Below are positions 27,497-39,404 of a stretch of DNA of 64,000 nt, piece after piece (the stretch's first letter is position 1; every line of letters starts with the position of its first letter). The notes under the pieces were generated by a model, which saw nothing but the letters and a program-made list of their open reading frames with translations, was not told the DNA's origin and searched no databases. The stretch is from an uncultured Aquimarina sp. (lineage in GTDB: Bacteria; Bacteroidota; Bacteroidia; Flavobacteriales; Flavobacteriaceae): positions 620,001 to 684,000 of the forward strand of contig NZ_CANLOZ010000003.1 of the NCBI RefSeq assembly GCF_947492965.1. Direction: 5' to 3'. A program made the position numbers and the translations under genes.

Positions 27497-30400
27497 TTAG
27501 AAACTGTATGTAAGTCCTATTTGGGCTCTCCAACGGGAGTTTTGTAAGTCTATATTCCAAGGCTCCTCATCTGGATCAACGTTAAATTGATATTGTGGTT
27601 GTTCATTCTCAATACCCACAAAGTTGAGTAAACTAAAACTAGAATTTACCACATTAGGAACGAAAACTAAACGCCCCCAATCTCGATTGATGAAGTTTAG
27701 TACATTCAACATATCTAGTGATAATGAGATCGTATGTCCATTTTTTAGCTGTTTGCCATATTGTAACTTCATATCCAGTTCATGATTCCAAGGAGTTTTT
27801 GCACCATTTCTCTCTACATAATTACCTCTTCTACTTCTCAAATAAGAATTGTTTTCTATATAACTATTTAATCGCTGCCACTGTTCATTTGCAGAAGTAG
27901 TTACGATACCATTACTGTCAACTATATCTACCAATTGTATTTCAGATTGATTTCTTGGTACATATACTAGATCATTTCTAGAAGAACCATCTCGATTAGG
28001 ATCGCCTTGATACACAAAAGAATATGGGCTTCCGGATCGACCATTATACAAAAATGAAACCCCTAAAGAATTTGTTTGTCCAAAATTCACTTCATAAGAA
28101 TGTGTAGAAATAATTTTATGTCTTAAATCGAAATTAGAAAAAGAGATTGCTGGCTCATTCCCAAAAATAGCCTGATTCCATTCAAAATTAGCCGCAGGAG
28201 AACTTCTTACGGTACTGGAGATATCCTTACTTTTACCATAAGTATATCCTACACTTCCTCTGTAATTTCCTATGGTTTTAGTAATGTTTGCGGTAATATT
28301 ATAACGATACCCTTTATCTGTATTGGTTAGTAAAAATACGTTGGTGAAATTAGGGTTGATTTTGATGTCCTCGCCCGTTTGCAAAAAGTAAGGGCGATTA
28401 TCGGCACCCGCAAAATTTCCAAGTTCATTTCTTCTATTAATAGATTGAAAAAATAATCCATTTAATATTTCAGTATAAGTTCCTTCTAGGTTCAATGTCC
28501 ATTGATGACGTAATTTAGCTTCAAAAGCTAGGTTTGTTTTCCATTCTCTAGGTAATGTAAAGTCATTATCAATTAAATTAATTTCGGTAAGATTTGGTTG
28601 TACACTTCGTAAATCTGCTAGATTTTCTGTAAGAGGAGTTGGATCTGTTGGGCGTACATCAATATTAAAGTATTCCGTTCCCGAAATATATTCTACATAG
28701 GCAAACCATAAGTATGGAATTCTACCAGAAAATAATCCCGTACCTCCACGCACTTTATAGTTGTTGTAAGCATCTAATGCATAATTAAACCCTATTCTTG
28801 GATTAAACTGTGGAGCATTAGAGATTTTATTATCAAACCGACTAAATTCTGATGTATTTTGGACTTCTTGGCTGATAGGTAAGTCACTTGGTAAAAACTG
28901 AGCATCGAGTCGAATACCAGCAGTAACAGAAAACCGATTGTTTATTCTAAATTGATCTTGTATGTATAATGCAGTTTCTATAACAGATACGGTTGCTGAT
29001 GGTCTACTGGTAACGAAATCAAAATTATTATTGTTGATGTTATAGACACCTCGCACGCGACTTGGGCGATCATCTAGAAAATCTTGCACAGAGCGATATT
29101 CCCAACGTCCGTTCCATGCCGATAAAAATCCGTAATTCACGTCATGAAATTGAGCCAATCCACCAGCTGTGATAGTATGTTTTTGCGAAGTGTATGATAT
29201 TTTATCGGCTAATTGCAAGGTAGAAAAATCAGTATTATACACGGAAGCTTCTCGATAGGTTCCAGCAAATATGCGATTACTAGAGTTAGAAGCAATCTGT
29301 ATATGTGGAAATACGCGACCGTCAAAATCTCGGTCTTCTTTTACTGTATTATATCCTAATGTCAGTTGGTTTGTGATTCCATTGTTGAAATTTGACTTTA
29401 ATTCTAACGCTAAACTATTGGCAATGCTATTATGTCGATAGCCTTGGTTTCCAAAATTAAAAATAGATGAACTCCATTCTAAATTATCTGCAAAACTGTT
29501 TACGTAGTTATTGCGCAAGGTAAGTTTATGCTGATCAGATATATTATAATCTAATCGTGCAAATATTTTAGTACTTGCAGTTTTAATCGAAGCATCTGTA
29601 AAAGAACCAGGATCATAATTATAAGTTGAGATTAGACGATCAGCAATTAATTCTACGTCTTCGGATGAGATATTAGACGTAGCACTTCCAGGAGCATTTA
29701 ATACCGGATTATCAGAAAGTGCTTGCTCTATATTTATGTAATAGAATAATTTATCTTTTATTATAGGACCACCAATTCCACCACCAAACTGTACATCATA
29801 AAAATTGGAGCTTTCCTGTCTGATTCCATCTGCATAATTTCCCAATAGAATTTGATTGTTTCCATATCCATAAACCTCTGCTTTGGTAGTGTTTGTTCCA
29901 TTTTTGGTTACCAAATTGATACTGGCACCACTAAAATTTCCAATGCTCACATCAAATGGTGTAAGTTTTACCGATAATTCTTTAACTGCACCCAATCCGA
30001 TGGGTTGTGTTCTAGAGAGACTTCCTGGAGTTCCGTTGGCAGAAGATCCTGCAGCTCCACTTGCAGGTTCCTGAAAACCTATCACATCATTGTTGGCGAT
30101 ACCATCGATATTAAGATTGTTAAAACGATTACTAGCACCACCAAAGGAATTAAGATTGTTTTCCGTGAGGTTTTTGGTAAGATCCTGAATGCTTCTATTG
30201 ATAGTTGGAGTTGTTCTAAGCTCTCGTTTTCCAAGCAAAGTTTCATTACCATTTTTTTGATTTTTAGATGAACCAGTGATGACTACTGTTTCTAAGGACA
30301 CACTGTCTTCTGACATGACAAAGTTTTTGATGGTGGTGTTTCCCAGTTGAATCGTAACATTTTCTTCAACAATTGTTTGAAACCCTACAAATGAGATTTG

Positions 30401-30631
30401 TATGCGATAAGTATTAGAAGGTGATAGGTTGGTAATATTATAAAAGCCATTTTCTTCAGAAATCGTTCCGTATTTGTAATTGGTTGCAACATCAATACAT
30501 TGCACTGTTGCAAAAGGTATAGGGTTGTTTTTAGTATCGGTAAGTGTACCTTGAAGTGTTCCAGTAGTTTCCTGAGAAACAACTGTATTTGATATAATAC
30601 TAATAAAAAGAACTTTAAAAAAGAATTTCAT
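27497..30631 (-). CDS. TonB-dependent receptor, Oar-like
   Basis: 1044 residues. Signal peptide (about 1-19, ending VVSQ), then a carboxypeptidase-regulatory-like beta domain (about 23-105: GTLQGTLTDTKNNPIPFATVQ), a plug domain (about 130-250), and a large outer-membrane beta barrel ending in an aromatic residue (LTYSF). The plug segment NLNIDGIANND..FGGASNRF and the SGASINLVTKNGTN part are typical of Oar/BIG-like receptors in Bacteroidota. The substrate is unknown and no SusD partner lies beside it. A monocistronic unit is likely. Confidence 0.92.
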   Translation of the reverse strand: MKFFFKVLFISIISNTVVSQETTGTLQGTLTDTKNNPIPFATVQCIDVATNYKYGTISEENGFYNITNLSPSNTYRIQISFVGFQTIVEENVTIQLGNTTIKNFVMSEDSVSLETVVITGSSKNQKNGNETLLGKRELRTTPTINRSIQDLTKNLTENNLNSFGGASNRFNNLNIDGIANNDVIGFQEPASGAAGSSANGTPGSLSRTQPIGLGAVKELSVKLTPFDVSIGNFSGASINLVTKNGTNTTKAEVYGYGNNQILLGNYADGIRQESSNFYDVQFGGGIGGPIIKDKLFYYINIEQALSDNPVLNAPGSATSNISSEDVELIADRLISTYNYDPGSFTDASIKTASTKIFARLDYNISDQHKLTLRNNYVNSFADNLEWSSSIFNFGNQGYRHNSIANSLALELKSNFNNGITNQLTLGYNTVKEDRDFDGRVFPHIQIASNSSNRIFAGTYREASVYNTDFSTLQLADKISYTSQKHTITAGGLAQFHDVNYGFLSAWNGRWEYRSVQDFLDDRPSRVRGVYNINNNNFDFVTSRPSATVSVIETALYIQDQFRINNRFSVTAGIRLDAQFLPSDLPISQEVQNTSEFSRFDNKISNAPQFNPRIGFNYALDAYNNYKVRGGTGLFSGRIPYLWFAYVEYISGTEYFNIDVRPTDPTPLTENLADLRSVQPNLTEINLIDNDFTLPREWKTNLAFEAKLRHQWTLNLEGTYTEILNGLFFQSINRRNELGNFAGADNRPYFLQTGEDIKINPNFTNVFLLTNTDKGYRYNITANITKTIGNYRGSVGYTYGKSKDISSTVRSSPAANFEWNQAIFGNEPAISFSNFDLRHKIISTHSYEVNFGQTNSLGVSFLYNGRSGSPYSFVYQGDPNRDGSSRNDLVYVPRNQSEIQLVDIVDSNGIVTTSANEQWQRLNSYIENNSYLRSRRGNYVERNGAKTPWNHELDMKLQYGKQLKNGHTISLSLDMLNVLNFINRDWGRLVFVPNVVNSSFSLLNFVGIENEQPQYQFNVDPDEEPWNIDLQNSRWRAQIGLTYSF

Positions 30632-30835
30632 TCGTCTATGTGTATTGTTTTATAGCTCATTTCATACATGAAAATATACTTGAGCTTGCTATTTATCTCT
30701 AAAGAGTATATGGATACAAGACATCTAAAAAGAATCTAAACACACTTGTACACCATATTGATCTTAGGAAAATATGATTGGTTTTTAACTGAATATGAAG
30801 AAACGTACTTGATATAGGATTGTATCCTTTATGTA

Positions 30836-31525
30836 CTATGTGGAGAGATAAGGAGAGCCTTTGTTAAAATGTGCTCCTAAAATTATTGAGGATACGAGAA
30901 GTTGTGTTGTACGAATTACTTTTTCTTCTTTTTGAAGTAAGCTTTGTAATATTCTTCGTAATTCTTTTAATAAAAACGGTAGCGTTTTGTATATATTTAA
31001 AACATCCGAAAAGTGATCAAGATCATATAAAAAATCTAGTTGATAAAAGGATTTGTTTTTGGAATCCAAATAGCTATATAGATCTTTTCTTACTTCAGAG
31101 GTATTCCAGGAAAGCTTGGTAAATTCTGTTTTATCAAAGGATTCTTTATGAATTCCTAGAAGGTAGAAACCTCCATCAAAAGAAGGACCGATGGCAGATT
31201 GTCCGCTTTCTAAGGTTTCAACTGCCTTTAGTAAATGTGCTTTCCCCAAATTAGGAGTATCATTTCCTAAAGTAATTACCGCATCATACCCTTTTTTATA
31301 AATATCTTCAATCGCATTCGAAAAGCGTTCTCCAAAACTAGTTCCAAATTGTTGATTTTCGTTGTAAAGGAAATAATCTAATCCTGTTTTCTTAGCTACA
31401 GCAATGGTTTGTGAGGTAAGATCTGTTTGGATGGAGTTATTTGCCAGAAAAGGCTTTCTCTTCATTTCTTCTTCTTGCGAAAGTGCAAAAATCAGAATTG
31501 CAATATTTCTTTTTTTATAAATCAA
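30836..31525 (-). CDS. DUF2064 / glycosyltransferase-A-like protein
   Basis: 229 residues. The DUF2064 pattern is present: DAVITLGNDTPNLGKAHLL (nucleotide-sugar-binding D-T-P region), GPSFDGGFYLLGI and LSWNTSEVRKDL. Members are GT-A-fold enzymes; some act in arsenosugar or membrane-lipid pathways. The gene stands alone on the minus strand, divergent from the ARPP-1-like gene. Substrate not assignable. Confidence 0.8.
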   Translation of the reverse strand: MIYKKRNIAILIFALSQEEEMKRKPFLANNSIQTDLTSQTIAVAKKTGLDYFLYNENQQFGTSFGERFSNAIEDIYKKGYDAVITLGNDTPNLGKAHLLKAVETLESGQSAIGPSFDGGFYLLGIHKESFDKTEFTKLSWNTSEVRKDLYSYLDSKNKSFYQLDFLYDLDHFSDVLNIYKTLPFLLKELRRILQSLLQKEEKVIRTTQLLVSSIILGAHFNKGSPYLST

Positions 31526-31725
31526 AAAAAAGTGTTTTAAGATAGTTGTTGGCGTCCTTAGTCAAGATAAAGAAATAAAGCTTACAAAAGAAATAGGTTT
31601 TTTTATTATGGATTTTCTACAAAGTTCCCTCAACCATACAAATGATTCCCTAAATGAAAAGATCTTCTCCCTCGATTGATATTGAAGGTTAATCTCTTAG
31701 CAGATACTTTTGAATAAAAACACTT

Positions 31726-32859
31726 ATGAAAGCATACTCAATTATTGTATCAGTTTTTAGTATTTGTATTCTATTATTTGGTTTCACTGCGGTTGAAGTC
31801 TCGCAAGACCAAAAGACCATAGATAATTCTGGTAATGAACAAGTGACAGATCAAATTAGAATTGGTGAAGGAACAACCGTTCAGAACCTTACGTTATTTA
31901 TGATTACAGGGAATGAAAAAATATCAGGTAATGTTTACAAGACATTATCCGAAGCAATGGATACTAAAGAAGTGATGGTAAAAGAAACGGGAAGTGTAAA
32001 TCAATTATTACTAGATAATAACAGTGATGATTATATATTTATTCACTCAGGAGATATCGTAAAAGGAGGAAAACAAGATCGAACCATTAGTTATGACGTA
32101 ATTATTCCACCAAACTCTAAGGATGTGGCATTACAAAGTTTTTGTGTAGAACAAGGTAGATGGAGGCAACGCGGTAATGAAACACTTTCTTCTTTTGGTT
32201 CCAATACAAAAATGTTATCATCTAGAGAATTAAAGCTGGCAGCAAGGCATGAAAAAAACCAAAGTATGGTATGGGGGAAAGTATCAGAACAGCAAGATCG
32301 TTTAAACAAGAACCTTTCTAGAAAAAATGGAAAAGCAATAAATGTAGCTAATGAAGAATCGCAAACAAGCTTACAGTTAGCATTAGAGAGCAAAGAATTA
32401 GCTACAGCAAAAGAAGAATACTACAATAAACTTAAAGATCTTATAGATATGAATAATGCTATGGGATATGCCTACGCAATTAATGGAGAAGTTTACGGAG
32501 TAGAGCTCTATAATAATCATAAGCTTTTTAAAAGTTTGTGGGGTAAAATATTAGAATCTGTTATTGTTGAGGCTATTAGCGAACAAAAAGATGCTGATCT
32601 AGCATCTTGCACAAAAGTAGATGTTCAAACTTTTATGAATGCAGTTAAAAATCAAAGTAATGAGGTTGTTAAAAATATCAACAAGACAACTAATTTTAAA
32701 ACAGTAGAGGATAAAATAGGGAATATTGTTTTTATCACAGAAGATATGGATGAGAAAAGATGGGTTCATAAAAGTTATATGAAAAACGAAAAAACAATGG
32801 TATCTGAGTATAAAAACAAAAGCCTTCCTAATATGAGGGTGCAACAGCGTCACCGTTAA
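31726..32859 (+). CDS. Secreted ARPP-1-domain-like protein
   Basis: 377 residues with a signal peptide (about 1-24). The mature part begins IRIGEGTTVQNLTLFMITG and contains DDYIFIHSGDIVKGGKQDRTI and DVALQSFCVEQGRWRQRG, which I match to the ARPP-1/DUF6569 family. Usual members have the same gGxQ-R core and CvExGRW motif. The C-terminal half is helical and acidic. Function of the family is unknown. Single gene with its own promoter region (31526-31725). Confidence 0.68.
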   Translation: MKAYSIIVSVFSICILLFGFTAVEVSQDQKTIDNSGNEQVTDQIRIGEGTTVQNLTLFMITGNEKISGNVYKTLSEAMDTKEVMVKETGSVNQLLLDNNSDDYIFIHSGDIVKGGKQDRTISYDVIIPPNSKDVALQSFCVEQGRWRQRGNETLSSFGSNTKMLSSRELKLAARHEKNQSMVWGKVSEQQDRLNKNLSRKNGKAINVANEESQTSLQLALESKELATAKEEYYNKLKDLIDMNNAMGYAYAINGEVYGVELYNNHKLFKSLWGKILESVIVEAISEQKDADLASCTKVDVQTFMNAVKNQSNEVVKNINKTTNFKTVEDKIGNIVFITEDMDEKRWVHKSYMKNEKTMVSEYKNKSLPNMRVQQRHR

Positions 32860-33020
32860 TTTTTGATAAGTACTTATTATGCTGATTTAATAAGAAGCGT
32901 TTTATTTGGAGAAGATGGTTTGAAATTATGTTAAAGCAATAGTCAAAATGAAACTTTTACAAAATTCATCGCAACCATTTGGATAAAATTTCATCTATAG
33001 AAAAACATAAATCCTTACTC

Positions 33021-33449
33021 ATGCAACGTATTTTACTTCTATTACTAATTATAATTACAATCTTGAGTTGTTCTAACGATGATGATAACAATATAACTCC
33101 TACTAACTGTGATATGACAACCTTGATCAGTGCTACGGAATTTGAAAATGGACCTTCTGATCCGGTTTCGATTAATAGTATATCTATAACAGACAATTGT
33201 TTGAAAATTAATTTTGGAGCATCTGGTTGTGATGGAGATACCTGGCAACTAAATTTAATAGATTCTGGTATTGTTTTAGAATCTGATCCACCACAAAGAA
33301 ATCTAAGATTGTCTTTAAGAAATGAAGAAGCTTGTTTAGCTTTTATTACACAAGAGTTAGATTTTGATATTTCTAATCTACAGGTAGAAGGGAACCAATT
33401 GATATTAAATGTTGCTAATTTTGATGAAAGCGTCTCATACGAATATTAG
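33021..33449 (+). CDS. Small lipoprotein, unknown
   Basis: 142 residues from ATG 33021, which starts a lipoprotein signal (MQRILLLLLIIITILSCSNDDD; lipobox LSC). The acidic Asp/Asn stretch after the lipid Cys is typical of surface lipoproteins in Bacteroidota. Two further Cys occur in the mature part near CLKINFGASGCDG and a third near EACLAF. No family recognised. Confidence 0.7.
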   Translation: MQRILLLLLIIITILSCSNDDDNNITPTNCDMTTLISATEFENGPSDPVSINSISITDNCLKINFGASGCDGDTWQLNLIDSGIVLESDPPQRNLRLSLRNEEACLAFITQELDFDISNLQVEGNQLILNVANFDESVSYEY

Positions 33450-33520
33450 AGTGAAAAAAGACATCATTCGGAGTAGTCTGTCTATGACAGATTGTGCTGA
33501 AGATTAGTAAAATTGTATAA

Positions 33521-34399
33521 TCAAGCGTTGGTGATAGTGATGCTATAAGAACTACGATGTATGTGTTCTCTTTCTAAGTGCTGAATACCTTCTTTTTCGA
33601 TAATGTTTTGCGTTGTAGAAATTACATCAGCATATCCTAACCAAGGTTCGATACATACATAAGGAGCTTTAGGTTTTGCCCAGATACCAAGATCTGGGAA
33701 ATCTTTAAAATCCATAGAAAGTATAGCTCCTTTTTCTTTATGAATAAGCGTAGCTTTATTTGCTTGAATATCCTTAAAAATCAGCGCATCCTTATCAAAA
33801 ATAGTATCGGTAAGCCAGATTTTATGGTCTTTAACCACAGATATCGTTTCATCGCTAATTAATCCATCAGAGGTAAGCACAAAGCAATCTGTATTTTTAG
33901 TTTGTTCTAATTCGATAAAGTAATCCTCGTAGTTTTCTGAATGATTTATAGGGCAGTTAAATGCTGGATGACCACCAATAGAAAAGTACATAGTTTTTGT
34001 GTCTGTATTTTCTATGGTATGCGAAACGATCAATTGATTCTCTGCAAGTTCATAACTAATAGTAAATGTAAATTGAAAAGGATATTTTACTAAAGTTTCT
34101 TCTGATGAGGATAGTGTAAATGATACTTTAGTTTCCGAGTTTTGAATTCCCTTTATGGCTTCATTATATCTAATAAAACCATGCTTGGGCAACCTGTATT
34201 GTTGATCTTGATAATGATACGTTCCATTCTTTAATCCGCCTACAATTGGGAACAACACAGGAGCTTGACTGGCCCAAATAGTTGGATCTCCTTGCCATAG
34301 GTATTCTTTGTTATCTTTTTTAGTAATGATACTAGAGAGTTCTGCTCCAACAGAATTGATAGAAACGGTTAGTCGGTCATTCTGGATGGTAAAAATCAT
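33521..34399 (-). CDS. Aldose 1-epimerase family protein (galactose mutarotase-like)
   Basis: 292 residues. Mutarotase-like features: NxxGAELSSI near the N-terminus, FPIVGGLKNGTYHYQ, the His in FSIGGHPAFNCPI, and a catalytic Glu candidate in YVCIEPWLGYAD. This matches the YeaD/LacX-type sugar epimerases acting on hexose anomers in the cytoplasm. Its relation to the neighbouring RNA-repair genes is probably accidental. Confidence 0.85.
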   Translation of the reverse strand: MIFTIQNDRLTVSINSVGAELSSIITKKDNKEYLWQGDPTIWASQAPVLFPIVGGLKNGTYHYQDQQYRLPKHGFIRYNEAIKGIQNSETKVSFTLSSSEETLVKYPFQFTFTISYELAENQLIVSHTIENTDTKTMYFSIGGHPAFNCPINHSENYEDYFIELEQTKNTDCFVLTSDGLISDETISVVKDHKIWLTDTIFDKDALIFKDIQANKATLIHKEKGAILSMDFKDFPDLGIWAKPKAPYVCIEPWLGYADVISTTQNIIEKEGIQHLEREHIHRSSYSITITNA

Positions 34400-34466
34400 A
34401 CAATAGTTTTAAGCTGGCACTTGGTTTTTACAAAGGTAAGTAAACCAACTTCTATAAATTACTTGT

Positions 34467-35129
34467 CTATAAAAAAGGTTCTAAGAACCCAATAAGTTTT
34501 GTTCCTTTATGATTCCATCGGATGCCATGACCACTAGCAACTCGGATTTCATATACATATTCGTGTTGATAATGGTAAAAGATATTCCACCAGGTTTTAT
34601 TTTCTATGATCTCCAGAATTCGGTTTTTTACTTGTTCTTCTTTTTGAGCTGGATTTCCTTTCATCGTTCCCCAGAAATTGTCATCGGATCTTCCGATATG
34701 TTTTTCCCAAGCTCTGGTAGCTATACAGATTTGATGATTAAAAGGAGTGAAACAACTAGCTAATAATGTTTCTTTTACTGGTGGAATCGCTGCTGAATTT
34801 TGTAATGTGGCTGAGGTGCATCGTTGACCAATTAGCAATAAAAGATACTCGAAAGGAGTATTTTCGATTGTTGTTGCCCAATCTTGGGGAGTCGCATCTT
34901 TTTTGGAAACAATCGTTTTAAAATTTTCGAATGCTTGGGATAGTGGAGGAGTGGTTTCTTCTTCGAAATGAGGAAGTGGTAATGTGTCAGGCACACCATA
35001 CTTGTGCCATTTCTGAAGTGTATTTGCGAAAACCTGTAAATGTTCTTCTTCGAAAAAAGCAGCATACGTTTTCTTCCAGGATTCTGAAAGGAAAGGTATG
35101 CTGTTTTGTAAGATAGGATATAAATACAT
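34467..35129 (-). CDS. Unknown protein in RNA-repair neighbourhood
   Basis: 220 residues, soluble, rich in Trp, His and Phe. Notable segments: ILEIIENKTWWNIFYHYQHEY, VASGHGIRWNHKGTKLIGFLEPFL and CTSATLQNSAAIPPVKETLL. No family recognised. It lies 25 nt downstream of another unknown gene on the minus strand, at the far end of the second rtcB cluster, so cotranscription is possible. Confidence 0.7.
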   Translation of the reverse strand: MYLYPILQNSIPFLSESWKKTYAAFFEEEHLQVFANTLQKWHKYGVPDTLPLPHFEEETTPPLSQAFENFKTIVSKKDATPQDWATTIENTPFEYLLLLIGQRCTSATLQNSAAIPPVKETLLASCFTPFNHQICIATRAWEKHIGRSDDNFWGTMKGNPAQKEEQVKNRILEIIENKTWWNIFYHYQHEYVYEIRVASGHGIRWNHKGTKLIGFLEPFL

Positions 35130-35154
35130 CGTATTAATTAGGTTTTTTTTTGAC

Positions 35155-35772
35155 TTATTTTTTCCAAAATTGAAACCATTTTTTATCAGTTTTAGTCTTA
35201 TTTAATTTATGAGATGCAGTATTGTGTTCAATTACTTTCCTGTTTTTTTTATAAGTTTTATCAAAATCTTGCTCAAGGTTTAAAAGCAGATCAGTATCGA
35301 TATCAAAACTATAAGTATTGATGTATTTTTTAGCATACGTTTTTATGTATTTAATAAGCTTCTCAACTGAATAAGAACCATATCCTGATTCAATCAATCC
35401 TAATTCATTGCTGAAAAGATAAAATTGCATTAAGGTTTTATATTCATAATCATATTTTATATTCAACTCTGCTATCTTGTTAACAAAATTAAATATTATA
35501 TCGGGGTTATCAGTTTCAATTAATTTTAAGCAATAATTTCTAATCGAATAACCCAAGTATTTTTTAGTATCCCAGGATTGACGAATTAGATCTTCTAGTT
35601 CTTTTTTCCAGTTCTTATTCCTGTAATTAATGGTTATTACATTTTTAATAAAATTGTTGGATTTTATTTGATCAACATAAAAGTCTTGATAGATGATACT
35701 TTCAAATTCATCAATTGTAATCTTGTCTACAAGTACTTCGGATATGGTTAGTTCAAGCTCTTTTATTTCCAA
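35155..35772 (-). CDS. Unknown helical protein
   Basis: 205 residues, highly charged (Asp, Glu, Lys) and rich in Ile, Tyr and Asn, probably all-helical, with no signal or membrane span. The C-terminus is Lys-rich and ends KWFQFWKK. I recognise no domain. An inverted repeat at 35788-35820 separates it from the membrane protein gene upstream. Confidence 0.65.
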   Translation of the reverse strand: MEIKELELTISEVLVDKITIDEFESIIYQDFYVDQIKSNNFIKNVITINYRNKNWKKELEDLIRQSWDTKKYLGYSIRNYCLKLIETDNPDIIFNFVNKIAELNIKYDYEYKTLMQFYLFSNELGLIESGYGSYSVEKLIKYIKTYAKKYINTYSFDIDTDLLLNLEQDFDKTYKKNRKVIEHNTASHKLNKTKTDKKWFQFWKK

Positions 35773-35787
35773 TTTTTTTTCTTTTAT

Positions 35788-35820
35788 AGACCTGTCAGGT
35801 TTTTAAAACCTGACAGGTCT
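35788..35820. repeat. Extragenic palindrome / bidirectional terminator
   Basis: AGACCTGTCAGGTTTT and AAAACCTGACAGGTCT form a nearly perfect 33-nt palindrome. Such GACCTGTCAGGT elements recur in Bacteroidota genomes as extragenic repeats. It separates the helical protein gene from the second rtcB group and may terminate both ways. Confidence 0.65.
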
Positions 35821-35893
35821 TATCTTTAAAATTTTACAACAAACTTTTGATAAGCCGAAACTTAATACAGAGTTCCTTTTTTGTTGCCATTTT

Positions 35894-37826
<1,933 letters not shown>

Positions 37827-38243
37827 TTATATAAATTTTGTTTTTACTGTATTCCAGATCTTTCGCATATATGGAGTTATATCAAATACATTTTGATCAT
37901 CTTTTTCATCTAACAAACTCCAATAATGCATTATAGAATAATGTAAATAGCATTCTGTTTCTAATATATTACTACATATATTCCAATATTTGGCAGTTTC
38001 TTGATCAAAATTAGAAATTCCATCATCAAAAGAGGAAACAATTAATCCCATCAAAGTAAACTTATCATCATCATCTAAAAGCTCTTGTTGGTATACTTTA
38101 AGAAAATCTGAGATTCTACCGAAATCTGAAACAACAAATTCCCAATCTTCCGTGTCGTTATCCCAATATAAACCAAATCTTTTAGCAAGTTTTTCTTCGG
38201 AAAGGCCACTGGGATATCTTACAAATTCCTCTTTTAGTTCCAT
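37827..38243 (-). CDS. Small acidic protein, unknown
   Basis: 138 residues, acidic, with many aromatic residues (for example FGLYWDNDTEDWEFVVSDFG). No signal or membrane span. It has the look of small immunity or adaptor proteins, but no family is assigned. It sits 13 nt downstream of a nucleotidyltransferase gene and just upstream of the rtcB operator. Confidence 0.7.
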   Translation of the reverse strand: MELKEEFVRYPSGLSEEKLAKRFGLYWDNDTEDWEFVVSDFGRISDFLKVYQQELLDDDDKFTLMGLIVSSFDDGISNFDQETAKYWNICSNILETECYLHYSIMHYWSLLDEKDDQNVFDITPYMRKIWNTVKTKFI

Positions 38244-38256
38244 TTTGAAATTAAAT

Positions 38257-39318
38257 TTATTGCTTTAGTGAATAAAATTTATCTCTCATATTCACTAATA
38301 GTCCATTTACCTGAGTAAGATTTGGTTTTTCAGGTAAATTAGATTCATCATAAAAAGCTTCTAACTCATCTTTAATTTCTGAAGCTTTTCTCACTAAATC
38401 ATCATACTCAAAATCTCCATTTTTGATTCGTAATAAATACTCTCGATCCGATCTTTTAACATTGATCATTCCTTCTTTTGCAATTTCTTCTGCCATATGA
38501 AGTAATCTAAAGGTATGCATCATATTTTTGGTATCATAATTCTTTCCATGAGCAACGTTGTTTTTATATCTGTCTTCATTACGTTTTTCTACCCAACTCC
38601 AATATTCCTTATACTTTTTGCAGTAAGAAGAGTATCCATCTTTATTAAAATATAACATTCCGATAGGTAACGCTTCTTTTGGTACAGAACTAAGACATAC
38701 TTCATTTGCATTTTCTCTGGCTATTCCCTGATACCCCATTTCTATTCCGTGAAACAAGTTGTAACAATCCTTCATATGAGGGATTTTTACCAATGCACAA
38801 TTTGTTGCATTTAATTCTTTTAACTCCAAAAAATGTTTTACAAGAATAGATTGCTTTTCTGATCTTACATAACAAAAATCTAATACTGTTTTCCGTTCTT
38901 TCTCAACAGGGTTGACAATTTTTTTATTCAATCCTCTGGCTTTTTTGATTTGAGTATAGGCATAGTTAGCAAAGGTATCCTTGCATAATTTAGATACAAA
39001 ATATTCCATTTTGAGTTGATCAAAAACAGGATGCTTTTGTAAAATACACTCAGATGGAACATTCAATAGCTCTAAAATGTTTGGATTATTTTTAGATAGT
39101 AATTCGATAAACTTTCTAAGCTCGTAATACACAATATCATTTGTTTCATTATTGATTTGTCCAATATATTCTAAAGAGTAGAATTGCTCTTTTGGAAGAA
39201 TGAAAACTCCTCTAATATCTGTGTCAGAAGTTGCAGTATCCAAACCATAAGCACGACTTCCACTAATACATTCAAATATAATAGTGCTTGATGCTTTTAA
39301 TTCTTCTATAGTTTTCAT
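38257..39318 (-). CDS. Nucleotidyltransferase (COG3541/YcgL-like)
   Basis: 353 residues. The polymerase-beta-type active site is clear at the N-terminus: CISGSRAYGLDTATSDTDIRGVFI, giving GS-x9-SDTD. A helical region follows with HFLELKELNATNCALVK and YLLRIKNGDFEYDDLVRKA. Such enzymes are repeatedly linked with RtcB in RNA-repair loci; target is likely RNA or a nucleotide second substrate. A longer relative of the neighbour at 39405, from which it is separated by 86 nt. Confidence 0.85.
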   Translation of the reverse strand: MKTIEELKASSTIIFECISGSRAYGLDTATSDTDIRGVFILPKEQFYSLEYIGQINNETNDIVYYELRKFIELLSKNNPNILELLNVPSECILQKHPVFDQLKMEYFVSKLCKDTFANYAYTQIKKARGLNKKIVNPVEKERKTVLDFCYVRSEKQSILVKHFLELKELNATNCALVKIPHMKDCYNLFHGIEMGYQGIARENANEVCLSSVPKEALPIGMLYFNKDGYSSYCKKYKEYWSWVEKRNEDRYKNNVAHGKNYDTKNMMHTFRLLHMAEEIAKEGMINVKRSDREYLLRIKNGDFEYDDLVRKASEIKDELEAFYDESNLPEKPNLTQVNGLLVNMRDKFYSLKQ

Positions 39319-39404
39319 GTATTATAATATTTTTTTAGAGGTCACACTAAACTTACCGAAGTATTATTGGACTTCGATAAGCTTGGTCTGACATATTCAT
39401 TAAA